Assembly (NCBI RefSeq): GCF_020283565.1
Contig: NW_025721050.1
Coordinates: forward strand, 62,001 to 126,000
From: Trifolium pratense
Taxonomy: Eukaryota; Streptophyta; Magnoliopsida; Fabales; Fabaceae
Length of the DNA: 64,000 nucleotides
Direction: 5' to 3'
The translations under genes were made by a program, and so were the position numbers. This document shows, piece after piece, positions 23,606 to 35,207 of the stretch. The notes beneath the pieces are model-generated. The model was given only the letters and a program-made list of their open reading frames with translations, was not told the origin of the DNA and did not search any database. Within the stretch, counting starts at the first letter, position 1; each line of letters opens with the position of its first letter.

Positions 23606-23938
23606 TGTTGGGCATAAATTTGGTATTTATTCTTTTTATTTAATTTGGTTAGTCCAACCAATATTTAATACCAAAAACGTATATTCATTGTTGTTATTGT
23701 TCAAATTTTATTGAAAGGTTTCGAAACATATAATTGTGCTTCGACAAGACCTTTCCAGTTGGAATCGAAGTGTGAGCTTCGAATGTTATTTGGATCGAAA
23801 TTGTTCGAGAAATGGGCCTTAAGGTTTGGCCCAAAGAATTAAGTCCAGAAATCTTGCTTTCGAACTTTGGCGCGTTGGAAAAAGAAGTCTTCGAAGTTGA
23901 GGATCGTGGGTTCGTGGGAGCAAATCTGGAGCGTCCAG
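23606..23938 (+). repeat. Inverted 333-bp LTR (U3) fragment joined to gag
   Basis: Reverse-complement match to 12487-12819, with one mismatch noticed by eye. It begins exactly at the LTR terminus TGTTGGG and stops inside U3 before the TATA box. A normal 5' LTR would lie in the same orientation as the 3' LTR; this piece is inverted. Confidence 0.92.
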
Positions 23939-25017
23939 TTATTTGATACAAACTTAAAACTTAAAAGACTTATCTCATACAAACGTAAAATTTAAATGAC
24001 CTATCTGATACTTAAAAAACTTGACCTATCTAATACAAACATAAAACTTAAAGGGCTTATGGATGAATTATGCCTTATTTTTATTATAGTTTTAGTCCTA
24101 TAAAAAATTTCTTGCACATAATTTTAGTCCTACTAAAACTAAATTTGTTTAACTATCATTAAACTCTTCAATTTTTGGATGATTTTTTATAGGCATGTTT
24201 AAAATATTATATAAAGTTTATCTACTAAAATTTAGAATTTTTTAACATGATACGAATTAAATATAAATTTTTTAAACAACAATAGCTTAAGATAAAAGTA
24301 ACGAAAATCCTGACCTAGAATCAAATTTTAAGCTTGTGTTTTTTGGTGGAACTTTTTATGATTATCTAAACATACTTGCGAAAAAAAATCATTCAAAAAT
24401 ATACGATGACTTAACAGTAGAGACCAAAAGTGAGTGCAGGATAATTTGCTGGGGACTAAAAATTTAATAAAACTTAAGTAAGAACTAAACTTAGAAAATC
24501 ATCATTTTGTAGGGACTAAAAACATATTTAACCCTAAAAATTATAAAATGGTTTTGGTAAAAAAAAGTATAATTTTTTTTTTCTCTTCTAATTAAGGGTA
24601 TTTTTGTCTTTCTACAAATAATACTCCCTCCGTTTCTTTTTATAAGTGTCGTTTTTTGTCGATGTGCACTATTCAAATAATCTATTTTGACCGTAATTCT
24701 TTATTAATAATTAAAACAAATGTTGGCATATAAGATATTGTTCATGAAGAAGATACCAAGGTAACTTCAAATGTGGTGTATAAATAAGTTTTTCTAAATG
24801 TATAAACACAAATTTTATATCTATAACACATTTAGATAACTTCTATTGTTACTATTATAGATAACTTCTATTGTTACTATTATTTTGATAATACCTATTG
24901 TTTCAATTTTAATTTTACTATCTATACAAATAATTTTTTAACATTATAGTATAAAACAATGCACAAGACCGGTGCATCGCACCAATAAGCATCTTAGTAT
25001 ATTTCCATCACAGCCTT

Positions 25018-25095
25018 ACTCCCTCCATCACTAATCTCATCTTTATACATCCCATATTTCTGTTCTAAGGCCTACCTCCAAAACCCTCCCCTTTT
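25018..25095. repeat. Dispersed repeat, copy 1
   Basis: The block 'ctccctccatcactaatc' through 'cctacctccaaaaccc' recurs with few changes at about 45149-45211. Its nature is unknown. Confidence 0.7.
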
Positions 25096-25139
25096 GTCTT
25101 CAATCACCATATTTGTGTTCTAAGGTCTACATCCTTGCG

Positions 25140-25247
25140 AGATGATCTAAATATGTGTTTATAAAGTATAGACAATTTTCATCTTACAAGTCGGTTTTGT
25201 AAGATTAAATTAGACCCAACACTCAATTTTAAGATGGTATCAGAGTC
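25140..25247 (+). repeat. LTR end plus primer-binding site remnant
   Basis: LTR-like text ('attaaattagacccaacac') is followed by 'tggtatcagagtc' (25235-25247), the initiator-Met tRNA PBS pattern. No coding region follows, so this is an orphan fragment. Confidence 0.5.
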
Positions 25248-25424
25248 TCTCCACCAGTGAGCCAGTCAGAATATTAAGCTACTAGTACCATCCATTTCAT
25301 CCGTAGCTTTCCTTTTTATGTGAGTTGTTAATCAATTTTTGGAATATATTTTTCCCTACTAAATTTCCCAAAAACTCAGTTTATACTTCCAAACTCAGTT
25401 TTGTTGAGTGGAGTATGTGCTACT

Positions 25425-25500
25425 GCTAGATCATTGGATATGTGTTGTCTGTCCAACCTTAATCATGTGCCAGCTTTGTGTTTTTATTCTTCACTGTGTA
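25425..25500. repeat. Dispersed repeat shared with 39.3 kb
   Basis: 'ggatatgtgttgtctgtcc' and 'gccagctttgtgt' recur at 39328-39385. Text near 25886 also matches text near 39390 ('gaataccacctgag'). Confidence 0.65.
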
Positions 25501-26034
25501 GTTACTTGATCCTCTTACCTTTTTGTGTGTTATATACTCATCAAGAATTATGCTAGCAACAAATTTTCGTGTGACTCATTTAAATTTCAAGTTATAAAAG
25601 AGACTAGTCTATTAGAATTGTGTTGATAGCCATCCTCTATAGATCATTTGTCCAGGTTTTGAAAATTGCAAATGTGACATACTCCCGCCCTTATTTTAGC
25701 GATGGAGAACATGAGGAAAATAGATCATTGGTTTTCGTGATGGAACAAGGTTGATAGATAATCAGGTCTCTTAGTCATATAGTTGAGTCAGGCATTCGTT
25801 TTCAGGCTAGTACTTATGAAATCATATGTATTGAGAAATGTAAATGGATTTGAGTATCTCGAGAGATTAGTCTAAGTTCTCAACATCAGAATACCACCTG
25901 AGTTTAAAAGTAAAGTGAGAAAATTATATCAATGATCACTTGAACTTGGTTGTAAATAGATTTTAGAACCTCAAGTGATTAGTTTCTAGGCTCTCAAACT
26001 TATGTCAATGATCACCTGAACTTGGTTGCAAATT

Positions 26035-26245
26035 AGATTAAAAGAGGGGAAATAAATGCAGTAGAGTGATCCTAGGCTAAAAATTAACCCAAATTACATC
26101 AATCATTTTCACCGCATGACTAAGGTCTTGATTTTGATTAACGAAGCAGTTACATTCATCATTTTAATTCTTGCTTCAGGTGACTCTGCACGACAACTCA
26201 AAGCTAAAGCTAAAGCTAAAATTTCATGAAGTTCTTTTTCATGCT
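26035..26245 (-). pseudogene. Duplicated 3' end of the receptor kinase's last exon
   Basis: It closely matches 26480-26695, which covers the 3' flank and last ~130 coding bases of the LRR kinase, at an offset of about 445 bases in the same orientation. It carries small changes, including an extra 'aaagct' hexamer. It holds no start or splice context of its own and looks like a downstream tandem partial duplication. Confidence 0.75.
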
Positions 26246-26560
26246 GTGAGACAAAAACAAATGTAACAAACATCAAAACCATTCCCCTTAAAATTAGGAT
26301 GATAGTAGTTTAGATAATTTTGGTAATTTTATGGTGTAAAACAATACAAAATATCCAATAGAACACCACAACAAGACGAAAAATCAAACATCACACCAAG
26401 ATGACGAACAACACAACGCCGCGCCCATACGACAAAATCACAACACAAAAAAAAAACTTATACAAACCACTTATTTAGATTAAAAAAAGGGGAAATAGAC
26501 GCAACAAAGTTATTCTAGGCTAAAAAATAACCCAAAACAATGCAGTTACATCTGTCATTT

Positions 26561-29500
26561 TCACCGCATGACTAAGGTCTTGATTTTGATTAACAATGCA
26601 GTTACATCCGTCATTTTAATTCTTGCTTCAGGTGAATCTGCACAACAATTCAAAGCTAAAGCTAAAATTTCATGAAGTTCTTTTTCATGTTGTGAGACTA
26701 AATTGTAATCCACAACTTCCATAACTGAATTGACCATTGATTCACTAATCCAAGTTTTCAAAGTTAATTCTTCTGAAAACATTTCATTTGTTGGCTTCTT
26801 TCCTGTGAACATTTCCATTAGCATTATCCCATAACTGTACACATCTCCTTTAACTGAAATGACTCCCTTAGATCCATATTCTGTATGTAAATGTTAATCA
26901 CTGGTTATAAAAAATTCCCAAAAATGTATTAAAACCTTTATTATTTTCTCAAGTGAGTTTGCCTGACTAAACTCAAATTGATAAGATATAATATGACTTA
27001 AGAGTTAGGAGTGAAGAAATAACCTGGTGCAACATAACCAAGAGTAGCTAATGTCTGGGTATGAGTTTTAGATTGTCCTTCATCCAAGAACTTGGAAATG
27101 CCAAAATCACTAACATGCGCAACCATATCTTCATCTAGTAAAACATTACTAGGCTTCAAATCACAATGAACCACTGGTATTGAAGAACCATGATGTAGAT
27201 ACTCCAATGCAGATGCCACATCTATCATTATATTCAACCTTTGTAAGAAATTCAAACAATAGTTCTCTGAGTATAACCATTTTTCCACACTTCCGTTTGA
27301 CATAAACTCCATCACCAGAGATTTGAAATCTTCATTTGAACAACTACTGATAACCTGAACAAGATTTCGATGTCGAAGGTTGCGCATTGCATTACATTCT
27401 GCATCAAAGCTTCTTGATGTCGCTTCCAAAGTCAAGTCAAGTACTTTAATTGCCACCATCTTCCCACTAGAAAGCATTCCTTGATACACAGATCCAAAGC
27501 CACCTCTTCCAAGTAAATTACTATCACTGAATCCATTAGTTGCTTTCACAAGTTCATAGTAGGAAATCCTTCTTGGAACCCCTAAAGTAGCTGACAGATC
27601 ACTTTTAAGTGGATTTTCAACCTTTTTCTTTTTATGAATTCCAAGTATTATGCATGCAACAACCAAAATGCCTAACCCAACAATTATGGGCAAAACAATT
27701 TTGATTAAAAACTTCTTTTTCTTTGACTTTTTCATACATAGATGCACTTGTAAGCGAGGATTGCCACAAAGTGCGTCATTATGCATGAAAGATTGAGCTG
27801 TGAAGCTTTTGAAAGGCCCTCCGTCAGGAATCTCTCCTTGCAATCTATTGTATGATAGATTTATGTACTTGAGAGAAGAAAGTGACTCTAATGAATTTGG
27901 AATCACACCATTTATAAAATTTTGAGACAAGTCCAAGAAACTCAAACTAAACATTTCACCAAGTGATGTTGGAATAGGACAATTCAATTTGTTATTTGCT
28001 AAGGAGAGAGTTTCTAAAGTTCTCAATAAGCTTATGGCTGTTGGAATGTTGCTTGAAATTTGATTTTTGGAGAGATCTAATAGTACAAGAGCTCTTAAAT
28101 TCTTAATATCAGGTGGAAGATTTCCAATTAAAGCATTAGAGGATAAGTTTACCTCTAAAATATCTTGGAGATTCCAAAAAGAGAAAGGTATCATTGAAGT
28201 CAACTTATTTGATCCTATGTGAAGCTTTCTAAGAGAAGTCATGTTTCCCAAGCATGTTGGTAAGACACCAAAGAGCTTATTGCTTGTCAAATACAACTCA
28301 CTCAAACTGCTGACTTCACAAAGCTCATGAACTATAGATCCTTGCAGTTCATTGTAGCTAAGATCCAAATATTGAAGTTGATTTGACCTTTTAATTGTAC
28401 TTGGGATTGATCCATTTAAATCATTCTTACTCAGAGATAATTGAATGAGGTTGCTCATGTTTGCGATTTCTGATGGAATATTACCATTAATTCCACAAGA
28501 ATCTGCCATAAAATTTTCTAATGATAAGTTTCCAATGGACTTGGGAAGTTTTGATAACCTATTCTCTGATACATCAAGATATGCAAGATATGTGCAACTA
28601 GTAAGTGAAGTAAGGGAATCCTCAATTAATGTCAAATTATTGCCAGCTATGCTGAGGAATTCGATGACTGTTAAATCTCCAAAAGAATTGGGTATAATTC
28701 CAGTAAATTGATTATCACTCAAGTCAAGTTGAACGAGATTTGAAGCATTCGATATACTATCTGGAATTTTTCCAACATAGTTGTTTTCATATATGTATAG
28801 CTGTTGTAGGTTAGGAAAACCAAATTCCATATTTGATGGAAGCATGCCTGAGAGATCATTTTGACTAATAATCAAAACTTTCAATGTTGAAATGTTGAGG
28901 ATTTTTGAAGGAATATGTCCACTCAAACTGTTATTTCCCAATTCAAGATATTGAAGTTGATTGAGATGGCCAATCTCCATAGGTATCGAACCTAACAACA
29001 CATTTCATAAATAAAAAAGTAAACTCAACACAGGGACAATAGAGTTGTAGTTTTGGATGACAATGGAGTTGTAATTCTCGATGAAAACATGAATCGTGAC
29101 ATCTTATAAGTACATTTTACCTTTTTAGGTTTATTGTATAATTAATGTATCTGAACTAATCCAGATACATTAATTATGCAATAAACATAGAAAGACGAAA
29201 TTTGCTTATAAAATGTTACTCGTAGGAAGTATATGATTTTGTGGAACCGCTCTCAAATAAGTTTATGAGATTATTGATATTTGAAATGAGTTTCTTTATT
29301 TTAGTCACAAAAAAAAAAATTCTTTAGTAAATTGTCAAACTATTCCTCGTATCTAACTTTTTCCTATCTTTATATTTAAACAACTTATTATCAATTTGTT
29401 TATATATTAATTTAGACTCTAACTTCTTCTTTTTTATGGACTAATATGAATAAAGTTTGCCAAAATCAGAGACCCTTTTGAGATTCTTTCCAAAAAAAAT

Positions 29501-32500
29501 TATAATCTCATAGACCTATTTGAAAGCGTCCTACGCAAAATTAAGAACAAAATTGATTATTTACTCATTTTCCACCACACTTTAAAACAAACAAACCTAT
29601 AGATGACATCTACTCTCCCTCGTCTCCCTCCCTTTTACGTTTTTCATTCTTGTCTCTCTTGATTACTACTCATCAACTTCTAATCCTCAAAAATTTGATG
29701 AATGTGAAAGTATAAAATTGAGTCATCTATAAAAAAAGTTTTTTGAAAGTATATATTCAATTAATGTTACAAATTTTTATATATATACTATATGGTGCCC
29801 CCACTATTAAAATTTTCTAGCTCTAACTGTATTTTACCATATTATTATAATCATTATTAAGGGTAGTCTAATTAGTCCTTTTGCAAACAAGTTTTATATA
29901 TGAATATGATTCTTATCAGAACCCTAACCTATTTATCATTCATCTCTTATATTTATCTATGAACCTCTGTTGTTTACATTTATAACTAAACATGAAGATA
30001 GAAAATTGAAGGTATACCTGTAAAAAAGTTATCTCCTAAAGTTAAATTTTGTAATGATGTGCAGTTTTCAATCGATCGTGGAATAACTCCTCCATAATCA
30101 TTAGATTGTAGAGCAAACATTTCAAGTTGAGGAAGTTGATGACACATCTTGTGTGGGAGACTTCCGTTTAAATTGTTATTTTCAAGGTTGACCTCTATCA
30201 AAGAAGACATGTTGAAGAGGGAAAATGGAATTTCACCTGTATGTAACATTAGATATGAAAGTATTATTAATTTATTAATGCAATGCAAGTATATATGTGA
30301 CATCAGTACACTTGAATTGTGTAATGTATATATATTGTGTGTATATATTTTTAGAAGGCCCGATGCCACATCACATGTTGCAGATGTGTCTGGGCCGGGC
30401 CTTCCAATAAGCCATAGCAAAACCGAATAACATAACAGAATCCCCTGCCCAGCAGTAGCACAACAGTGAGGCAGCAAACACAACAGATATGTAGATCGCA
30501 CCATTCCCTAGTTTTCTCACCACACTTTGAGCAAACCAATTGGTATTGAGATTGTAACCGATAGAACAAATATCCTTCCACCACAAGGAAGAAAACCAAG
30601 GTTTACAATCGTCACCTAGCTTTACTTTTCCCACTGCCAAGTCACCATACTTACTTTTAATCACCTCTTTCCATACAGCGTTATCGTTGGTGAGGAGCCC
30701 CATCGCCATTTAGGGAATAAGCTAATATTAACAACTCTAACATCTCTCACTCCCAAACCACCCTTCGGGAAGGCAAACCACATCCCATTTAACCCATGGA
30801 ATCCAAATCTTACCCCTCCTACCACCCCAAAGGAACTCCCTTTGCAAACTGCGGATCTTATTCCACACTTGAACCGGGATCTTGATATACTTATTCGAAA
30901 GGTAAAAGATAGGGATAGCATTAAGAACCGAGTTAAGGAGAACAATTCGTTCCCCAAGACTCACATACTTATTTCCCAAAGCTCCCAACCGCTTCTGAAG
31001 CGATTCAAGAAGAGGTTCCCTAGAAGCCCGACGAGGATTCGCTCCCACCGGGAGCCCCAAGTACTTAAAGGGAATTGAACTCACCCTACAGTTAAGAAAT
31101 GCCGATGCAACCTCAAAAAATCTTGGGATACATTTACCCCTATCAAATTGCTCTTCCAAAAATATAGCTAATAATCAAGTGTTTATATATTGCATTGAAT
31201 CTAAAATATAGTTTCCTTTTAAACAGATTTTTTTAAAATATTTTTTATATCAATTTTTTGTTTTAGTAAATTCAGCACGAAATTAATTTTTTTCCCGACA
31301 TAATACAGAACATAATGCAGTATCACTTTAGAAAAAAATAAATAAATAAACTAGTAATTTGTTGGTAAAAATATCATACCCTGCAAGTTGGTTGAAGGAA
31401 GATACAAATATTTAAGCTTGGCCAATTTTCCAATGTCAGGTGGCATACGTTCTTTGTCAAAATGAATGCCAGTTAGTTCCAAATCTTCTAACTCTTTGCA
31501 ATAACGCCAAACTTTTGGCATTTCACCAGAAAAATCATTCAAGTAAAGATATAGTAGTCTAATGTTCTGAAACCCTTTACAAACATTTGATGGAAGAATG
31601 CCAGTCAAATTATTATCACCAAGGTATAAGTATTGCAATGATGTGTTGTTGAACATAAGTATGTTGCCTGTGAGCATATTATTTTCAAGGTCCGCAATTC
31701 TTAACTGTGCAAGATCACCGATTTCTTTTGGAATTTCTCCTTTAGTTCAATACATATAAGACACAAGAAAGGCATATTAATTAATTAGGATGATTAATTC
31801 AAATATATTTATATGAGAATATTTAATTGAAGAAAATGCTGATTAAATGTAAAAACATTCTTTTTAGAATTTGTGTATTCAACTTCTTAAAAATTATATT
31901 CTATATATAAAATTTTTATATTTAAATATATTATCTTGTGTTTTTAGAACACAAATTAGCATGACCCATTAATTAATAAATTTTATAAAAATAAAAACAA
32001 CATTATTTTATCATTATCCTATTATGCAATCTATTAAACACCACTAATTCTGTATATCTAAATGACATATATTTGTATAATTTAGGGTAATGAAAAAGTC
32101 TACATACAAACATACACAGATGAGAGATCAACTTATTTTAGAGTAATTCACCAAAAAATATATTAGATTCACAAAAAAAAAAAAAAACATTATTTACTCT
32201 GGAGTATCTGCATAAAATTACTCTGCTTAACAATTCGTTATAGGATTATATAAGTTTTTTGTTAGTAAAAATATATTGAATTTTAATTTTAGTCCATAGG
32301 AAAACTCCCTTTCCAGAGAAGCACTCATTTTCTTTCTATAAGCTCTGGGTCGATCTATTCTATGGCGAAGCATCCAAAGCATAACTGCACACTCACACGA
32401 TCAATCCCCACAGTTCCCGCGGAAACCATCAACATTAAAAAATTATCAAATATCTATTATTTTCAATTAAACTAGTTGTAAAAAAAAGTTTAACAGTAAA

Positions 32501-33911
32501 ACAAATAAAAAATTAAGACATTATTGTGAGTTGTGTAAGTTGGGACAATAAAAAAACATTACATAAAAATAAATTTATGCACACGTTGTCTGAAAATAAA
32601 TATAACATATAACGTACTTAAATATACGTACACAAAGGTTATTTTAATACAGTGTTCGGGGGCAGAGTCTCCGTGAGTCGAGCGATAAAATATCATACCC
32701 ATCTCCAAATCTCCTTCAATGGGACTTTTTCCTCTATCTTCATCCCCATCCCCAAAAGGAAAAGTTCTCCGTCTTCAAATCCTCAAAGAGAACAATCCCA
32801 TGGAGATTCTCATTTACAGATCAAATTGACATTTTTAGCGCCCAAGAGTGAACTAAGACCGGATGAAAACTTTATGATAAACATTTTAGGAACCACTTTT
32901 TTCCAAACAACCAAACAAATATTTTGAGGTGTACTTTTAAGACTATATAATTTATTAACTTAGCTAATTTTAACAAACACTACATATTCAATCAGCTAAT
33001 TTTTTTGCTATATTTTATAACTTATAAAAAAGCTATAAATTTGCCAAACCAGGTAAAAAAAAAAATTATAAATTTTCTCTCATAGATCCAAGAACCGTGC
33101 AGTTTTGTGCTAAGTTTTGTGCAAATAAGGTCAATAAAAGTCAATCAATGCATGTTGACTGTTGTATTGTAATGGTGTGGTGTGAGTATATCATACCTGA
33201 TAAGGAGTTTTTTTCTAAGTAGATTTCTTCAAGGGAAGACATGTTGGAAACTGTCTTTGGTATGATTCCAGACAACAACTTAATGTTACTGATATTCAAA
33301 ATCCTCAACCGACGAAGTTGGCCAATAACATGCGGAATGGTTCCTTTGATGAGATTTGATCTCAAATTTAGATACTCTAACATTGACAAATTGTATATAG
33401 ATTGAGGAATAAATCCAACAAAATTATTATAGCCAAGATGCAAGTATTGAAGTTTGGATAAGTACCCTATCCTTGATGGAATTTCTCCAACAAAACCATT
33501 GTTGCTCAAATTCAACAATTTCAATCTCTTCAAGTGAAGTAACTCATGTGGTAACTCACCATGGAAACTATTGCCATTTAGATCAAGAACAACAAGGAAA
33601 GAAAGATTTCCCAATTGAGGAGAAATGGTACCTTTAAGGCCCATGCTACTAAGATTCAATCCTTTTACTCTTCCATGATGCTCATCACAAGTGACACCAA
33701 GCCAATTGCATGATGAGAAAGAAGTAAAAGAAGAGGAAATTGACCAATTACTAAGCATATGATAAGGGTCTAAGGTAATAGATGATTTGAATGCAAGAAG
33801 TGAAAATTCATCGGTGGTGATGTTCTTTTTACTACTCACAGTTAAGCATGTGAAGAAGCAATAATAGAGTGAGGCAGAGAGAACACAGAGAAAAGAGTAT
33901 GGTTTGGCCAT
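26561..33911 (-). CDS. LRR receptor-like kinase, non-RD, subfamily XII type (five exons)
   Basis: The model has coding exons 33911-33197, 31739-31380, 30236-30018, 28991-27024 and 26880-26561, giving about 1,193 residues with all GT-AG phases agreeing. The first three introns are all phase 1 and fall at the same point of an LRR unit (after the Gly of 'LSG'/'LTG', before 'xIP'). The start is ATG 33911 ('MAKPYSFLCVLSA'), giving a normal signal peptide; an upstream in-frame start adds 12 unlikely residues. Then come LRRNT ('FSSCNWLGVTCDEHHGRV'), many plant-type LRRs and a TM helix (about 860-882, after a KKSKKKK stretch). The kinase (about 905-1180) has 'GRGGFGSVY', 'VAIK', 'VVHCDLKPSN' and 'DFG'. 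Cys before the catalytic Asp makes it a non-RD kinase, as in FLS2, EFR and Xa21. It probably acts as a plasma-membrane receptor for pathogen or peptide signals; the ligand is unknown. Paralogue of the gene at 56.5-62.8 kb. Intron 2 contains a LINE fragment and intron 3 a MITE. Confidence 0.85.
29103..29212. mobile_element. Fold-back MITE (Stowaway/mariner-like remnant) in intron 3
   Basis: Arms of about 50 bases (29103-29153 and 29162-29212) form an inverted repeat around a short loop. Core arms are 'attaatgtatctg'/'cagatacattaat', extended by 'ttataagtacatttt'-like text. The outer TIR tips are degraded. Confidence 0.65.
30355..31170 (-). mobile_element. LINE fragment in intron 2 of the receptor kinase gene
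   Basis: Minus-strand frames give plant LINE text: 'FKYLGLPVGANPRRAS', 'LLESLQKRLGALGNKYVSLG', 'REFLWGGRRGKIWIPWVKW' and, after a frame change, 'PKGGLGVRDVRVVN' and 'VWKEVIKSKYGDLA'. Only the region just after the RT palm is present, truncated at both ends, in the same orientation as the host gene. Splice sites of the flanking exons look intact. Confidence 0.8.
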
Positions 33912-33954
33912 TTTCAATACAATGTATGTATGAATGAGTCTAAGCACCGAGGAG

Positions 33955-33970
33955 GATATTTATTTATATT
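33955..33970 (-). promoter_or_regulatory. TATA-like element of the minus-strand receptor kinase gene
   Basis: Minus strand 'tataaataaatatcc' about 50 bases before the ATG at 33911. The leader 'gtgcttagact' is shared with the paralogue at 56.5 kb. Confidence 0.5.
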
Positions 33971-35200
33971 AGAATGGGAAAAATGTGAAAACAATAAGGC
34001 TCTCTATTGGAAGACTTATAAACTAGTTTATATCTAATAGCTTATAAGTTCATTTGATTAAAAGAAACCTGTTTGGTAACAATTTTTAAAAAGAGTTTAT
34101 AGCTTATTTTTCAAATGTTATTTTAATTAGCTTATAGCTTATCATTATTTCTTCCAATTTTACCCTAGTCATCTTACTTGAAAAAATATTAAATATTAAA
34201 AATTGCAATTGTGCAATCTATGAGTTTGCGTGAGATAGCAAATTGCTACACAGAGAAAAAGAACAGAGAGCGGGTGACAAAGAGGAAGATTTGTTATTAC
34301 TAACGAAAGTATCTTCGGCAAATATTTTTTGTTTCGGCTGAAGTTTAAGTATGTTATTTCTGTTTGTCAAAAGAAAGAACAAAAAGTAAGTTATTTCTGT
34401 CACTATGTTAGTTAATTAGATATTTTTTTATTAGTTTTGTCTTCTCTTTGTGTCAATTTAAAATATCCAATTGTATGTGAGGCTGTTTGTTCTCTTGTTA
34501 GTTTCACTATAGTTGGTGATTAGTATATCATTTGTTAGTTCCTTAGAGAAAGTAGGAAGACACTGGGTGTACTCTATTTAATTATAGTGAAGTTTTGATC
34601 TGAACGACTTGTGGTTTTTTACTCTCATATTGAGAGCTTTCTAGGTGTCGTTATTTACAATTTTCACTTCTTTTTTTATTATTATTATTATTATTGGTAT
34701 TGACAGTGCTGGATAATTTGGTTGTTCAAATTTTACAAGAAAGAGATAATTTAAATGTTTCCGTATATTCTGACGTGCTCATATAGTAGGTTAAAGATGA
34801 AAATATGTTGGGGGCAGTGGGCAGGATGGGAATTTGTTGTGGTGTTTCTGAATATGTTTAGGGTGTGCGATAACGTATGGAATCAAATCAAATGATACCG
34901 AATCTATATCTATATCTATATCTATATCTATCTATCTATCTATCTATATCTTTCTATATTCTATATAGTAATTAAATTTCTGTACATGTTTAGGGTTAAT
35001 GGGTTTGGCGGAAATTAATTACCTGGTTGACGTGAACAATTAGTGGTAGACTCTTCAAATTAAAAAACTAATTAGTGGTAGACTCACTGTTATAAGCAGC
35101 GGCCAATTGGAGGTGGAATAAAAGTTTTTCGGACAAATAATTAACCTGCAAGATCAAACAAAATAATAACAGAAGATATGAAGTTGAATAAATGTACAAT
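33971..35200. other. Intergenic, no recognised gene
   Basis: AT-rich. It holds 'gcttataagtt'/'gtttggtaaca' text resembling an old MITE (34000-34160), an ATT microsatellite (34674-34695) and a CTAT/CTATAT microsatellite (34904-34950). Confidence 0.55.
34904..34950. repeat. (CTATAT)n/(CTAT)n microsatellite
   Basis: Four to five 'ctatat' units pass into 'ctat' units. Confidence 0.9.
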
Positions 35201-35207
35201 AGAAAAA

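Larger units (their letters stand above)
12033..23938 (-). mobile_element. Ty3/gypsy (Tat-type) LTR retrotransposon with antisense PMD gene and rearranged 5' end
   Basis: Reading the minus strand: a truncated gag, protease, RT, RNase H, a second RNase H, integrase, a long spacer carrying a gene in the opposite direction, a polypurine tract, then an intact 3' LTR (12819 down to 12033). Protease-RT-RH-integrase order is Ty3/gypsy. The second RNase H ('LYFDGSRHKHGTGIGILI') between RT/RH and integrase is a known Tat-lineage trait. The 5' LTR, PBS and first half of the gag domain are missing. In their place lies a 333-bp inverted copy of the U3 end (23606-23938). The pol frame has a frameshift, so this copy is dead by itself. 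Confidence 0.85.
23939..26034. other. Intergenic, transposon debris only
   Basis: It holds three to four degenerate units of 'gatacaaacttaaaa' type at 23944-24060 and a stretch with rough inverted ends 'ttttagtccta'/'tagggactaaaaa' (about 24080-24540). 'ctccctccgtttctt' at 24625 resembles a Stowaway end, and a decayed hairpin 'ccggtgcatcgcacc' lies near 24968. An LTR/PBS remnant lies at 25140-25247. No gene was recognised. Confidence 0.55.

Noticed and set aside
12487..23938. DNA transposon with long terminal inverted repeats
   Set aside because: The left repeat is part of a complete LTR with TATA box and polypurine tract, and the interior is gag-pol; the inverted copy is a truncated U3.
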